Assembly (NCBI RefSeq): GCF_910594005.1
Contig: NC_057847.1
Span: 26,387,001-26,451,000, forward strand
Length of the DNA: 64,000 nt
Reading direction: 5' to 3'
From: Cervus elaphus
Lineage: Eukaryota > Chordata > Mammalia > Artiodactyla > Cervidae
The notes beneath the pieces were generated by a model. It was not told the DNA's origin. It made no database searches and saw only the letters and a list, made by a program, of their open reading frames with translations. The stretch's first letter is position 1. The number at the start of each line of letters is the position of its first letter. Below, piece by piece: positions 33,846 to 46,589 of this stretch. The position numbers were made by a program, and so were the translations under genes.

Positions 33846-36817
33846 TCCCAGAATGGCTTTGCTGGCTCTCAGGAGAAAGTCACTCAATCCCTCTATTTCA
33901 TGAGATTGTCATTTGGTGGAAGAAGTTAGCATATTCGGTTCTAGGAGTCTTTGGTCAACTGTGGGCGAGGGTGGGGGGCGGCGGCAGGGAGGAGTGTTTG
34001 CTGGATCATGGGACAGTCATTAGAGTAGTATTTTTTTCCTTACTGCCATTTCTAGTTGTCTCGCCCTCCCAGAGGCAGCAGCTGGGTCTGAGACTTGGGA
34101 GTACCTTGAAGGACACAGAAAACTCATGCGGGAAGTATGATTCACTGGGTAGTAGAAAAGGCTATAAGCCATTTGGGGGCTTCCTCAGATCACAGCTCAC
34201 ACACCATAGCATTATTCTGGATCCTGGGAGAACAGCCTAGTGGTCTGCTTATGCCTGTTGAGTTCCAACCAGCCCTGGACATCACAGTGGACACTGGATG
34301 ACCTCCATCTGTGTTAGGATACTGCGTGCATGCAGGCAAGCCCCTAATTCCTCCTGTAGCTCAGTCATTGCTCAGTAACCTCCCTCTTATTCTCTGTGGC
34401 TAGATCTCAGCTCGCCCAGTGCCTTGTGAACAAAGCCTCTTGTCGTGATCTCATTTGTCTCGCTTCTGGGTACAACACATGCCCTTCATAATAGCCAGGG
34501 TCAGCTATCTGCCAAAGCATAATTGGCATTTCTTATTCTGTGTGTGGTCTGGGTTTACTTAGGATTTTCATCATTTTGGGGGTGTGGTATCTCTGGCTTT
34601 TACTGTAAGGCTGGGCAGTTATCTGCTGTTTTCTGGAGCTTTTAAGATCTTCCCTGTGCCCTGCTTGTATCAGCCAAGGCTTCAGCAGGAAGCAGAATCC
34701 ATTCAGACATTCAACTACAGAGACTTTAATGAAGGACCTATTTACAGAGGTCTGGGTGGGTTCAGGTACCATTAAGGGATGCTGAGGCAACCTGGACAGA
34801 AACACCTGGAAGTCTTCCCTAACCCCAGCCCTGAAGCTGCAAAGGGGGGAAGAGTGTTCGGGGGGCCCCGTGAGAACTTGCACCAAGGAGGGTTGCCAGT
34901 CCCATGCCCATGTACACAGAGGAAGTGTCGCCAGGGAGGGGTCCTACCCTTGCCAGATGCTGGCATCGAAACAAGGAAGGAATCAGGAACTCATACTCCA
35001 GCCTTTCTCTGACTGTGCCCTTTGCTATTCTGCTGGTCCTTCCCACAGACCAAACCCAACAGGAAGCCAGACAGTCAAAGGCCTTGTAAGACAGCCTGAG
35101 GGGACAGGGAGGGACACTGCGGCAGCAAATACGTCAGGAGCCAGAGTGTAAAATAGGGATGGTCAGTGCCCCTGGAGGGGTCACCACTTTAGCCACAGAC
35201 ATTGTGAGTGGAATGTGGGACACATGGGTTCATTTGACCTTATCCCACGGGAGGGGTTGGGGGGAAATGTTATCATCGCCCTGCCTTTTAAAATATCTAA
35301 TATTGGCAGGCATTCCCCTTGAGGAGCTTTTCTGTGATCTGATCTTATGAACAATCTCTCTACTTTCCACTTTTAAAATTTTTGATTCTTTTTTTATTTA
35401 CATTTTAAAATTTGAATTCATAATAATTTGAAAAAAAAAAGCCCTCAAGGTTGACAAGGACTAGGATTGACAGTACTATGGCTTTTAGAAATCCCTGTTG
35501 TCCATTTAAATTTTAATGTTTCTATCATTTGTTCCTCAGTGTAAATTAACAGCCATGGCGGTGTGTTGGGTTTCTTTTCTGAAGTCGGGACTTTAAATTT
35601 AATTCAATAGCCGAGATTTACGGTGCTTCTATATTTCACACGGCAGAATCAATAATGTGACTGAAGTGAAGAAGATAAAAATTTATGGTATCTTGCAATT
35701 TAATGGTTGAAAAGATGCAATTGGAGAGATCATAAATTGTGAAGGAGTTTATGCTTCATTGCTCCTGATTCAGTGCTTGCTGTTAGAACTTGATTTGTGG
35801 CTATTCACGAGGTGTGATTAATGATGTGATCGATGCTTGCTTCAGCGCAGTAAAGCAGTTGTAATGCTCTTCATTAGAATAAATAAAATAAATTGACTGA
35901 AGCTTTATAAAAACTGTGTAACATTTAAAATCTAAAATGTCAATTTTTTTCCTGTTACAATTTAGGTTTCTTCAGGCAGTTTCCACCTACATCACATCAC
36001 TCATTGTCATTCTTTTTGGATATTATAGAAATCCATGTGGGTTTGGGTAAGCTTTATGCAAAGCTCACTGAAGAGGAAAAAAAAAAGAATTGAATAGGAC
36101 CGACAGAGCTAGGATATTGTAGTGGCTGTGCTTTGCCATCCTCCTAATGTGCTTTTCATCCTTCTTAAACACATGGTGTTTAAGGAAATCAAGGCAGAAA
36201 ATGACCCTTCTGTTCACAGATTTGCTAATAAACAATACAAGTGTTCATGATTTAAGTGTGGTGGGTGGGCATGCATCACCATTGCAAGAGGCTGAGTGGG
36301 CACAAGCACATCCTTCAGACAACTTCTTTTTGATGTAGGAATTTTGTTTGACATGATTCTATTGTCAGTTCATGCTATGATTCAAAAAAGTGAGCCAACA
36401 CACAGGGGAACAACAGTCCCACTGTGGCTGGAAAGAATGAGGTCAGTCTAGGTAATGCCTCCTGGACCCCGGTGAGTCACTTGGGCTGGGAAAAGTTGCC
36501 TTGGAACATGCATGGAAATTCTTGCCAATTTGGGAACTTATTCATCACAGCTGTAAACCAGCAGCCTTTGTTTCAATATCATTCCCTAAAATTTATTACT
36601 GTTGGTTAAGGAAAACTTTTGGCCTGTCTTGGAGAGCGGTATGTGTCTCCAGAAGCTCTCTTGGCTTAGTTCATTTCAGGTGTTCATCTCATTATTATTT
36701 TTTTTTTAATGTCTGAAGTCACAAGCAAGGGACATGTTTAATCTTATGGATTTAAATGGTTATAATTGACTTATTAAGCCAGAAAATCTTTATAATGTGT
36801 TTCCAAGACTCCAGCCA
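33846..36817. other. Unique DNA with the best candidate regulatory stretch
   Basis: No exon is recognised. 34.68-35.15 kb, with overlapping short frames on both strands, is GC-richer and in part resembles an old interspersed repeat (cagagactttaatgaaggac). 35.53-35.90 kb is AT-rich, repeat-free and keeps several CpGs (see findings). 36.1-36.4 kb is similar but less striking. Confidence 0.45.
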
Positions 36818-36990
36818 GGCACAAGGAGAAGGGGGTGACAGAGGATGTGATGGCTGAATGGCATCATGATCTCAATGGACATGAGTTTGAGCAAACTCCG
36901 GGAGATAGTGAAGGACAGGGAAGCCCTGGCGTTCTGCAGTCCATGGGGTTGCAAAGAGTCAGACACGACTTAGCGACTGAACAAGACTTC
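36818..36990 (+). mobile_element. BovB LINE 3' end fragment
   Basis: Only the last part of BovB is present: aaggagaagggggtgacaga, ggctgaatggcatcatgatc, then gggttgcaaagagtcagaca and cgacttagcgactgaacaag. Strong 5' truncation. It resembles the short BovB-derived 3' copies often named ART2. Confidence 0.88.
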
Positions 36991-37428
36991 AGTCGACTGC
37001 TCCAGGATGAATCTGGAAGGCTTTGATGTAGTGGCAGTTCTGTTTTCTCTCCATGTAAAGGCCTTGAAAGGGAAAAGACACCACACTGCACCACACTGAG
37101 GTATCTTCCTGTCCACCTGGGGTTCTGCAGAAGCATTAGGGGGGTCATGCATGGTAGTTCTCAGCTTCAAGGTATCAGTTCAACTGGCTTTCTGGATTTT
37201 CCCTAGGAGATCCTTCACTCACCCTGTATTTTCAAAATAATGAGGCATGTTGGTGTAGTAGAGATCTAACCTCCAAAAATACTTTCAAGTTATCTGTACT
37301 TGGCATTGATGAGCTTCCTTTTAACTTGGCATTGGGATGCTAAATGGGAAAGAAATCTGTACTTAGATTTCTCGAAGGTTTTCAATAATATGTGCATCTT
37401 AAGGGTACTTCCTGAATTACCTGGGGAT
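36991..37428. other. Unique DNA
   Basis: No gene or repeat is recognised; the frames on both strands are short and featureless. Confidence 0.4.
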
Positions 37429-37437
37429 GTAGGGGCT

Positions 37438-37648
37438 TCCCAGGTGGCACTAGTGGTAAAGAACCCGCCTGCCAATGCAGGAGACATAAGAGACATGGGT
37501 TCGATCCCTCAGCTTGGAAGATCCCAGGAGGAGGGTGTGGTAACCCACTCCAGTATTCTTGTCTGGAGAATCCCATGGACAGAGGAGCCTGGCCAGCTAC
37601 AGTCCATGGGGTCGCACAGAGTTGGACGTGACTGAAGCAACTTAGCAC
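37438..37648 (+). mobile_element. Bov-tA SINE, well preserved
   Basis: Complete sense SINE: ttcccaggtggcactagtgg, gggttcgatccctcagcttg, cccactccagtattcttgtc and tgactgaagcaacttagcac. GTAGGGGCT occurs at the start (37429-37437) and end (37649-37657); it overlaps the normal first bases of the SINE, so the exact border is ambiguous. Confidence 0.93.
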
Positions 37649-37806
37649 GTAGGGGCTGGAGGATGCGCACAAAGAATGTACTGATTGATAATGACAAAAT
37701 AGAGGAAAGAATACAAAGAATCAACAGAGCTGGAAAGAAATAGAATTGTTTACCTCTATTTGTGGCTAGGTTTCTCCATGCTAACATGCTTTAAGAGTTC
37801 AGTAGA

Positions 37807-37935
37807 GGGACTTCTCTGGTGGTTCAGTGGTTAAGACTCTGCATTTCCAATGCAGGAAGCATGGGTTTGAACCCTGGTGAGGGAGCTAAGATCCCACTTG
37901 CCACATGGCATGGTCAAAAAATTTTTGAAAGTAAA
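37807..37935 (+). mobile_element. CHR-type tRNA-Glu SINE
   Basis: Short sense CHR: gggacttctctggtggttca, gggtttgaaccctggtgagg, gagctaagatcccacttgcc and an A-rich end (ggtcaaaaaatttttgaaag). Confidence 0.9.
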
Positions 37936-38082
37936 AGTAATTTTAAAAATAAATAATGAAAGAGACTTCAGTGGAAAATTTAGTGTGGTGCAAATTTAGT
38001 GGAAAATTGAGGACTGTTCCCCAAGTTGGGAAAGAGAGCAGACCTTTAGCACATGCCCCAGGAGGGTAGGGCCTTCCTTTCC

Positions 38083-38152
38083 ACCAGCACATAGTGTCTA
38101 GAACAATGCCCAGCGCATACAACAAGCCTTCAATAAATGTTTGTTGAGTGAA
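38083..38152 (+). repeat. L2/MIR-type 3' end
   Basis: The words agaacaatgcccagcgcata and caataaatgtttgttgagtg are the familiar end of old L2/MIR elements in sense orientation. Confidence 0.65.
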
Positions 38153-39545
38153 GTAAGGCGATGGTTATGTCTTTCTAAAGACTGTAGGCAGACTAAGCAA
38201 CTAAGAAAATGTCAAGAGCCATCATTGAAAAGAGTCTGTTAGGAGACAGAAAATCTGTGGACAAGAGGAGAAAAGAAAAAAAAAAAAACAGCACAATCTT
38301 AAATGAGAGTCTGCCCAGTCTCAGTCAGCCATTGTACTTGTTTGGGGGCTTGTAGTTTTGACCTGGCTTTTAGTCAATGTATTTTAGCAATTTAGTGTGT
38401 GCGCTGGGGGGTGGAGGGAGGGGTTTCGGGGAGGTGGGGTACAGAGAAACAGAATGAGAAATTTCAACCTTTTTTTTAAGATAAAGGGGCAGTGGAGGTT
38501 GGCAGGGAAATTCCAGCCCAAGTATATAAACAACAGATGGGAACTTTGCATCAAACTTTGGAAAGTAAATGAAGCTCTCTGGGCCAGTTTTCTTATCTGT
38601 AGTGTGGGGTGGGGGAGGGGTAAAATGTTCCCTAGGGCCTCCTTCACCCTGGTGTCCTTAGCTGTGTGTTTATATTTCCTCTCCCCTTTCCCTAGCCTAA
38701 GCCCCAAACTGCTACACAAAGATACATGGTTATAGTTATTTTCCACTAAGACTTCCCACCTACCCATCCCCACTTCCCAAAGCACTGCTGACACTTGGTC
38801 ATTCTCTCACCTGCTGGGACACCTAATGCATAATAAAATTGAGTGGAGTTTACAGATGGGATTTACAATAGGAAAAGACAAACCTAAAACTCAATCCTAG
38901 CTGAAACTCCTCCCCAAGTGCACAGTCTTGACCTACCATGAGGAGGTCCCAAGGCTGTTCTTGTTGCTCTACATCTGTCTGTCCCTCCTCGGCACCATGG
39001 CCCACCACCTTTGTGAGGGCCTTTGTCCACCTCCTCCCCTCCCTAGGACTAGGCACCTGCTTTGCTATCAAGACCCAGCCTGGGGGAGGGTGAAAGAGCC
39101 AAAGCAAACTAGCCTTACTATAACCTGGCCAGAGCCAAAATCAAGCTTTCAACACAGGGCACCAAATGTCTCCAGTTCAGAACAGGATTTTGGCCGGACA
39201 TTTGCCTAGCCCATTGAAATGTTTCCTTTTGTTTGTGTTTTAGTCCCTGAAGATAAATGCATCCTGACCCTCAGCTGAAGCCTCCATCTCCAGCAATAGA
39301 AAGAACCACCAAAACTTTGTTTGTTTTCAAGATATCAGCAATTGCAGGATGAGTTTGTTTAAGGGATCAGAGATTAGAGAATCAGTAATTGACAGGCAGC
39401 CCTCCACCAGCTGGCTCAGGCGTAGAGCTGTGATTAGGGCACAGGGTGGAGCTCTGGAGGCCTAGCTCGCTTTTCCAGGACAAAGTCCATTGGCTTTTTC
39501 TGTGCTGTTTAGGAAAATCAGGACTTTGGCAGGTAGGTTTCATGT
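38153..39545. other. Unique DNA
   Basis: No gene is recognised. Two overlapping frames on opposite strands (38384-38794 and 38397-38735) reflect a stop-poor G/C-rich stretch with G runs at 38.40-38.45 and 38.60 kb. Neither shows a domain. Confidence 0.4.
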
Positions 39546-40589
39546 GTGGATCACACTAAACTGTGGAAAATTCTGAAGGAGATGGGAATACCAGACCTGC
39601 CTCTTGAGAAACCTGTATGTAGGTCAGGAAGCAACAGTTAGAACTGCACATGGAACAACAGACTGGTTCCAAATAGGAAAAGGAGTACGTCAAGGCAGTA
39701 TATTGTCACCCTGCTTATTTAACTTATATGCAGAGTACATCATGAGAAACGCTGGGCTGGAGGAAGCACAAGCTGGAATCAAGATTGCCGGGAGAAATAT
39801 CAATAACCTCAGATATGCAGAGGACATCACCCTTATGGCAGAAAGTGAAGAACTAAAGAGCCTCTTGATGAAAGTGAAAAAGGAGAGTGAAAAAGTTGGC
39901 TTAAAGCTCAACTTTCAGAAAACTAAGATCATGGCATCTGGTCCCATCACTTCATGGCAAATAGATGGGGAAACAGTGGAAACAGTGTCAGACTTTATTT
40001 TTCTGGGCTCCAAAATCACTGCAGATGGTGATTGCAGCCATGAAACTAAAAGACGCTTACTCCCTGGAAGGAAAGTTATGACTAACCTAGACAGCTTATT
40101 AAAAAGCAGAGACATTACTTTGTCAATAAATTTCTATCTAGTCAAGGCTATGGTTTTTCCAGTGGTCATGTATGGATATGAGAGTTGAACTATAAAGAAA
40201 GTTGAGCACCGAAGAATTGATGCTTTTGAACTGTGGTGTTGGAGAAGACTCTTGAGAGTCCCTTGGACTGCAAGGAGATCCAGCCAGTCCATCCTAAAGG
40301 AGATCAGTCCTGGGTGTTCATTGGAAGGACTGATGTTGAAGCTGAAACTCCTGTACTTTGTCCACCTGATGGAAAGAGCTGACTCATTTGAAAAGACCCT
40401 GATGCTGGGAGGGATTGAGGGCAGGAGGAGAAGGGGACAACAGAGGATGAGATGGTTGGATGGCATCACCGACTCAATGGACATGGGTTTGGGTGGACTC
40501 CGGGAGTTGGTGATGGACAGGGAGGCCTGGCGTGCTGCAGTTCATGGGGTCACAAAGAGTCGGACAAGACTGAGCGACTGAACTGAACT
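39546..40589 (+). mobile_element. BovB LINE, 5'-truncated
   Basis: Sense BovB starting at tgtggatcacactaaactgt and ending ctgagcgactgaactgaact. The reading frame 39604-40188 covers the RT core, with GVRQGSILSP and, at the catalytic box, LRYAEDITL in place of YADD. A stop near 40186 interrupts the frame before the C-terminal part (40252-40581). Near the start a few bases are missing relative to the copy at 47.8 kb. Not functional. Confidence 0.93.
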
Positions 40590-40883
40590 TTAATCAGAAG
40601 TCTTGAGTTTTAAGTTGCTAGGTTGGTTCTGTGATAAAGAAAAGAGTAATATGTGTAGTTTGTAGCTAAAGTTTGGTCTAGGGTTCTATTTTATGTTGTC
40701 CCTAGATAAGTTGGAGTGTGGGGTGAGGGTGAAGGGGAGGAGGGAAGGTATATCTTGATGGTTGATGACATCCACATGTATCCAGAAGGAAAACGATTGC
40801 ACTTGTGCTTTTCTGAACTTTTACCCTTTCTGCCATGTTTTGACACTGGTAATTGCTCCAAGATCAGTAAATGAGATGTTAAC
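40590..40883. other. Unique DNA
   Basis: Short unannotated spacer between BovB and a SINE fragment; no gene or repeat recognised. Confidence 0.4.
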
Positions 40884-40983
40884 TGAGGGAGACCTGGGTT
40901 TGATCGCGGGGTTGGGAAGATCCCCTGGAGAAGGGAAAGGCTACCCACTCCAATATTCTGGCCCAGAGAATTCCATAGACTTA
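40884..40983 (+). mobile_element. Bov-tA SINE fragment
   Basis: Internal part of a sense SINE (gacctgggtttgatcgcggg to gagaattccatagacttaaa), truncated at both ends. Confidence 0.85.
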
Positions 40984-41129
40984 AACTCAGGGGAAGAGAT
41001 TATTATACTCTTTGAGAATCAAAAGTGCTATATAAATGTTTAACAGACACTTTGGTCACCAGATCATCACCGTCCTCTTTCTTTCTCCCTGTTCGTTTTT
41101 TGCTTCCAGTTGTACAGAATGCCACAAAA

Positions 41130-41333
41130 CTAATAACTTAGCAAACCGCTTTGGGTTTTCCCATATTTTATCTCATCTGGACCTTACTCGTAACAACTGA
41201 ATGAGCTACACTGGTTTACTAGACCCTTTTTGCAGATGAGAAGATTGAGGGTTCAGTGGCTCAGCTCAGTCACCCTGCATCCAGGCAAGGGTCAGGTCTC
41301 TGAACTAGCCACTCGGCTCATCACCAGGCACCA
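41130..41333 (-). repeat. MIR SINE (antisense)
   Basis: The plus strand reads atattttatctcatctggac, then a decayed 'ttttgcagatgagaagattg' and 'ggctcagctcagtcaccctg', the antisense MIR order. Confidence 0.7.
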
Positions 41334-41923
41334 GTGCAGCCCTCTGCATTGGAAAAGTGCAGTTTGATTCTGCGGAAGGCCTTCCTGAGGTATGTCAGAA
41401 CAGAATTCACTCTGGTACTTTGTGTAAATCAAAGTGACTCTTTTAAACACAGTTTTCCCAGAAGGTTTGAGCTAGGGCTCACACAAACAGCTGTTTTATC
41501 AAGTGCTTTCTGAAAGAATATGGCAGCCCCTCTGAGGCCTGAGGTGAGAGTTCACGGCAATTGCTGTCCTGCTTCCTTATAAAGTTGTCATGATTTAGGG
41601 GACAGGTGGAAGAGGAAGAAAGATTTTCTCCATTCCAAGATCCCCAAATCATCCCTGCTTTGGTTGCTTGAGCTGCCAAATTTCTAACTCACTGTGATGC
41701 TCAAGAGCCCATTAGGTCATTCTGAAAGGGATTTGTCTATCTTTTCAGGGTGATATATTTTCCCTCTAAACAATCTGTGCTGATGGGTTTTTTGTTTTTT
41801 TTTTTTGTATTGGAGGAGATAGAAAATTTCCTCATAATTCTATTCTCACTTTCCATTTATCTTAGGAGTGAAATCACAAGTTCATTTTCCTAGCGCTCTT
41901 ACCATTTACATTTCAGTGACCCT
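41334..41923. other. Unique DNA
   Basis: No gene or repeat is recognised. A T tract (41793-41806) lies in it. Confidence 0.4.
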
Positions 41924-41936
41924 ATTATAAAACCAT

Positions 41937-42154
41937 GGGCTTCCCAGGTGGTGTCAGTGGTAAAGAACCTGTCTGCCACTGCAGGTTAGACATAAGAGAT
42001 TTGGGTTCGATCCCTGGATCAGGAAGATCCCCTGGAGGAAGGCATGGCAACCCACTCCAGTATTCTTGCTTGGAGAAGCCCATGGACAGAGGAGCCTGGC
42101 TGGCTACAGCCCATAGGGTCTCACAGAGTTAGACATGACTTAGCACAGAGGCAC
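41937..42154 (+). mobile_element. Bov-tA SINE with target-site duplication
   Basis: Complete sense SINE from gggcttcccaggtggtgtca to gacttagcacagaggcac. ATTATAAAACCAT (41924-41936) and ATTATAAAAACAT (42155-42167) form a 13-bp duplication with one mismatch. Confidence 0.94.
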
Positions 42155-43732
42155 ATTATAAAAACATGTATATTTATGCAGTTTTCCTCTAAGGCATTTT
42201 TATTTTATATGTTTACATTATCTTACAATGTAATATAATAATAGCAGGGTCAGGGCTGAGAGCAGTCACTGAGAATGTCTCCCATTCTGCTTTTTCTGAG
42301 TGACCTGCTAACTCTGGGCGGGCAAAGGTCCAGGGCAGCTGGCATCGGAGCGGCTGTGTACAGGTCATGCGTGTGGGGCTGTTCTCATTAAGCCTTCCCA
42401 GGCTCTGCTAAATGGCTGGAGGCCTTCTCAGGAAGCTGCTTAGAAGATTGCTGGAGGGACTCCTGCTGTTACACTTAGTTGAGTTTCTCTCCTTTTTCTC
42501 CAAGTTATCCCCTTATTAGAGAATCCTGTAAAACCAGGAGGAAGGAGAGGCGAATTTTCTGGTTAGCTTATAGTCCTTCTGTCTCTCATTAAGGCCTCTT
42601 TCTCAGCGTGTTCTGTGATGTGCACTTGTGAACTCAGTACTGCTTACTTCACCATCATTGCAAAATCAGCACTTCAAGGTATCAAGGACCCAACAGCAAC
42701 TCGGCTCTCCGGGGGCAGAACAAAAGCACGGGCCCATTGTACTCTCCTGCCTACTTGTCGCTCGCTGCTGTTCACAGTTGTTGGCATTTCAAGGGATAGG
42801 AATTGGATCATGGAATGCATTCTTGCCCATCCTTGAGTTCCATGCATCATGGGTGAAGAGCACCCTTTTGGTTTCTGAAATGAATTCTGAGCACTTCGTA
42901 ACAGGGAGCTGGGTTTTACAAATCAGTTATGCTTTGAGCAGTGGGAAAACCCTCAAGATTACAGTGTTGAACTCAGTCCATATGGGGCAGTTAAGAACCA
43001 ATAAAATTGGAGGAAGAACTCCAGCTTAGGAGAATTCGGAGGACCTAACTACCATGGTGGTGGAAATGGCTAGGGTTCTTCAGTGGGTAGGGGTGGAGGG
43101 TAGGGAAGTATGTCACCCCAGACACTTTGATCACTCAGGCTCCTTTGATATGCTCTTGAATATGGGCCCCATGTACGCTCCCTGTCCTCCTAGAATAGCC
43201 AGCAGGACTGACCTAAACTGCTGTGATTATGAGACCTAGTGCTCATGACTCCTAAGAATAGGCTAGGGCTCATCACACTAGGCCCCCAGACCAAATTCAG
43301 TGGCTGCCTGTTTTATTGGAGTACAGCCAGGCTCATTCATTTAGGTACTGTCCTTGGCTGCCTTTCTGCAAGAATGGTAGAGTAGATGCAAAGCCTAAAA
43401 TATTTACTTTCTGGTCCTTTACAGAAAAAAATCTGACTACTGGAGTAGGGCTGGAGAAGGACAGGATACGCTTAGTGGAGTCAAGAGATAGGACCTTACT
43501 GATGCTATGGTTTTGGAACAAGTTACCCCAAAACATAGTAATGACATAAAATGACCATTTCTTAGGCTCACAGATTCTATAGGTCACAACCAGGCAGAGA
43601 GGGGACACTTATCTCTGCTTCGTGAAGGGGGAGGTCTCAGCTGGAAGAATCTAAGGCTTTCTATGGGCTTGAAGGCCTGGGGCTCCTTAAGCATCTCTCC
43701 AGCATTCTTACCTGTTGACTCAGCATTCCCAG

Positions 43733-43756
43733 GTGTGTGTGTGTGTGTGTGTGTGT
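43733..43756. repeat. (GT)n microsatellite
   Basis: Uninterrupted GT repeat of about 12 units; likely length-polymorphic. Confidence 0.9.
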
Positions 43757-44179
43757 CTGTATCATTTTAAGGAAAGCAAAAAGGAGTAACATTTGTCTCC
43801 ATCTTTGTAAAAGCTGCTATATGGGGTAAGAGCCCTCACTCAGAGCACCCTTGCCTTCAGGCTACCTATCCTCACTACTGTCTTTCCCTTGTTACCCACA
43901 CACGCATGCCCTACTTGGGACAACCTCCTTCCAGACCCTCTGCTTGCCACACTCCCCTGACAACCTGGCCTACACACCAGGCCAGAGCCATCGGTCTCTG
44001 CAGGAGTTACTGCCTTCTCTGAAGCCTTTGGTACTTTCCCGCTCTAAGGCAGTTTCATGATCCTCAACTTCTCACGGCATCATGTTCCGCTCCATGGACT
44101 GTCCCAGCACCTTCGATAGGCTCCTCCATGGACCCCCGTCACAGAATATTCTTTCCTAACTGGGGCCACCTGCTCTAAT

Positions 44180-44290
44180 GTCCTCTGTCCTTCACTGGAT
44201 TCATCTTTGTCCAGTCACATCCTTTAAGGCCAGACTCAAGTGTCACCTCTTCTTTGAGCCCTTCGCCCACCGTCCCATCTCTGGTGAGCC
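44180..44290 (-). repeat. L2-like fragment
   Basis: Plus-strand ggccagactcaagtgtcacc and tcttctttgagcccttcgcc match the antisense L2 3' region ('ctcaaatgtcacctcctcag' type). Short and decayed. Confidence 0.5.
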
Positions 44291-46589
44291 CTCGTGTCTC
44301 ATGAGCGTTGCCTGCAGCGCAGACATGGAGTTTAGCAAGTGCTACCTTGTTATCGATGAGGAACCTGGGCTCACGCTTGTTCATGTTCCTCTTGCACTTA
44401 CTCTACGCCAAGTAAACATTTGTTAATGCTGATCTGCACAGTTCTTAAATTTCTTATGGGTGAGCCTGCTGCCAAGTAAATACATAAATCCTTCAAGCTC
44501 ACAATTCAGTTTTACCTATGTTTATCTGATACGAGCAAGAAAGGAAATACAGAGAAGAGACATCCTGCCTCATTCTTCTGAAAATGTTTAGGCTCCAAAC
44601 AGGAGTAAATGTAAGACAGGTGTCACAAATAAGACATCAAACTGCTAGTTTTAGACTCTGTGAACAGACTACTTGGCCAGTACCATTGTTTATTCTAACA
44701 CTATAAAATATATGTTTAGCAAGAAAAAAAAGAGAGGAAAGAAAGAGAAATGGGGCTAGAAAGGGGTGGGACAGAATTTATTTTAAATGACTAAGAAAAT
44801 CTTACATCCTAAATCAGCTTTATCTTACCTTGCGGAAAATAGTAAGAAAGCTTGTTCAAGAGATTTCTCCATGTGCCCCTCTGAATTTTCTAGTTAGCTG
44901 TGCTAGGTCAGCCATGCTGAACATTTGCCAAAAGATGATCTTTGTTTACATTTGCCTCCTAAATGACTAATTTCTCTGGTTGCCTTGAATTCTCTCAGTT
45001 ATTTTTTCAATGAAGTTAGCAATCAGTGTCTCATGGGAGATGGAGAAAGATCATTTTCTCTCCCTACACACACACACACACATACAATCTATTTTTGTCT
45101 GGTTTGCCATTTCTGTAACTGGTATATAATAGTTCCTCTCTAGATGGCTCATAGTTCATTAAGAGGTTGCTCAATTTATTAGGAACCAATCATGCATTTA
45201 TACATTCTTTTATCTGAAGTGCACTTTTAAATGTTAGACCATACACTAATCAAGTTGAACATGATAATGAGAGCACGTTCACATTGTTAAGGGAAATGAC
45301 CCAATGCACTTAGAGTGAAGACATATTTGAACTACAATTTGCACTTTTCATCGCAATATTGAAGAATCCCAGCAAGGGTCAGGATGCTGTTGGCAACTGC
45401 CTTGGGAGGATTCGATTAGCTTCATAGGTAGAGGCAGATGCTCTTCATGTCGCTGTCACTTTGCTTTCTATTTGAGAAAATACAGCAGGAAGAAAAGGCA
45501 GAATTTGGAACAAACAAAAGAGAATTTTGTAGAATGACCATGAGTCAAGTTCTGATCTTTTTTAAGTAGTGGAGAGAGGAGCAGCTATGTGGGATGGCCT
45601 CAAACTGTTGAGAGAGTTTGAATTTGGAACACACTTTGGTGCATGGTTTTCAGATGGATGGAGTTTGCTTTAAAACAATCACAAAGTCACACTATAGAGG
45701 CGTCACTCAGGAGAAGCTGGAAGAATGTCTGTTTCTGCCATTGGGCTCCACGGCCATATATCCCAGGGCATGCTGGGATTGAATCTCCTGAAGCTCAGGT
45801 CCAAGAAGAATAGAAATTTGAACCAAGCTGGCAAGAAAGGGGAGGAGTAATTCAGGACTTGGTTTCTCTCCTGTTTAATAAACAAATGTGCTGAGCAAGT
45901 ATCTTAGGTTAGGTAGAGACAGTTGGCAAATCTGAAATAATGTAACCTTACATAAAGTTTATTTTAAGAATTAATTATATTTTGGGACATTTGAGAATGA
46001 GTTGATTTTGCTGCATAAATACTCTTTGAGCAAGGCAAAGAAGACAAAGAGGAATAGACTCAGTGTATGTGTGTGTGTTCTTATGTGTTAGAGAGCAGAG
46101 CGAGGGGGGGTTGGGATTCATTTTCACTCTGGGGAGCTTCTGGAACCAGTCTATCCTTGTCTCTACATTGTCATGTAATTGCCATCACCAGGTAATACTT
46201 ATCAAGCACCCTGGCGAGCTTGGCTCTGCTGACCATTTTGTACTTGCTTAAAACATCCTAATCACTGACAAGCAGAAGCTTATGAGTTGCTGAAGAACTT
46301 ACGATGAATCCAGAGGAGCAATATCAAGCAATTGTGCTGCATAATGGGACACGCTTTAAGCAGGGAGAGCTATCAGGCGGTCTCAGTTTAAATTCCCCAG
46401 GCCTCAGTTTGGCCAGCTGGGCCATAGTTTCTAAGGCCACTTCAACTCTGACATTCTTTTAGTCTAATTTATTATTTTACAATAGTTTTCACTTACGACC
46501 AAATTTTTTACAGCCAAAAAATTCTAATATATATCAAGGACATTATTGTTAAGTAATTTTAAACATGACATTTTAAACGTTTTAAACGT

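Larger units (their letters stand above)
42168..46589. other. Mostly unique DNA
   Basis: No exon is recognised. Contents seen: the old repeat near 43520-43660 (accccaaaacatagtaatga, like 10150), an L2-like antisense stretch at 44180-44290, (GT)n at 43733-43756, (CA)n at 45066-45082, and a MIR-like piece at about 46395-46465. The 133-codon frame at 42628-43029 has no domain I can name. 44.8-45.5 kb is repeat-poor. Confidence 0.4.

Noticed and set aside
36818..36990. Independent SINE family
   Set aside because: The sequence is just the 3' end of BovB, as in the longer copies at 40.4-40.6 and 53.6-53.75 kb.
38384..38794. 136-codon minus-strand frame and the 112-codon plus-strand frame overlapping it
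   Set aside because: Both strands are open together because of G/C-rich, stop-poor DNA; neither has a motif.
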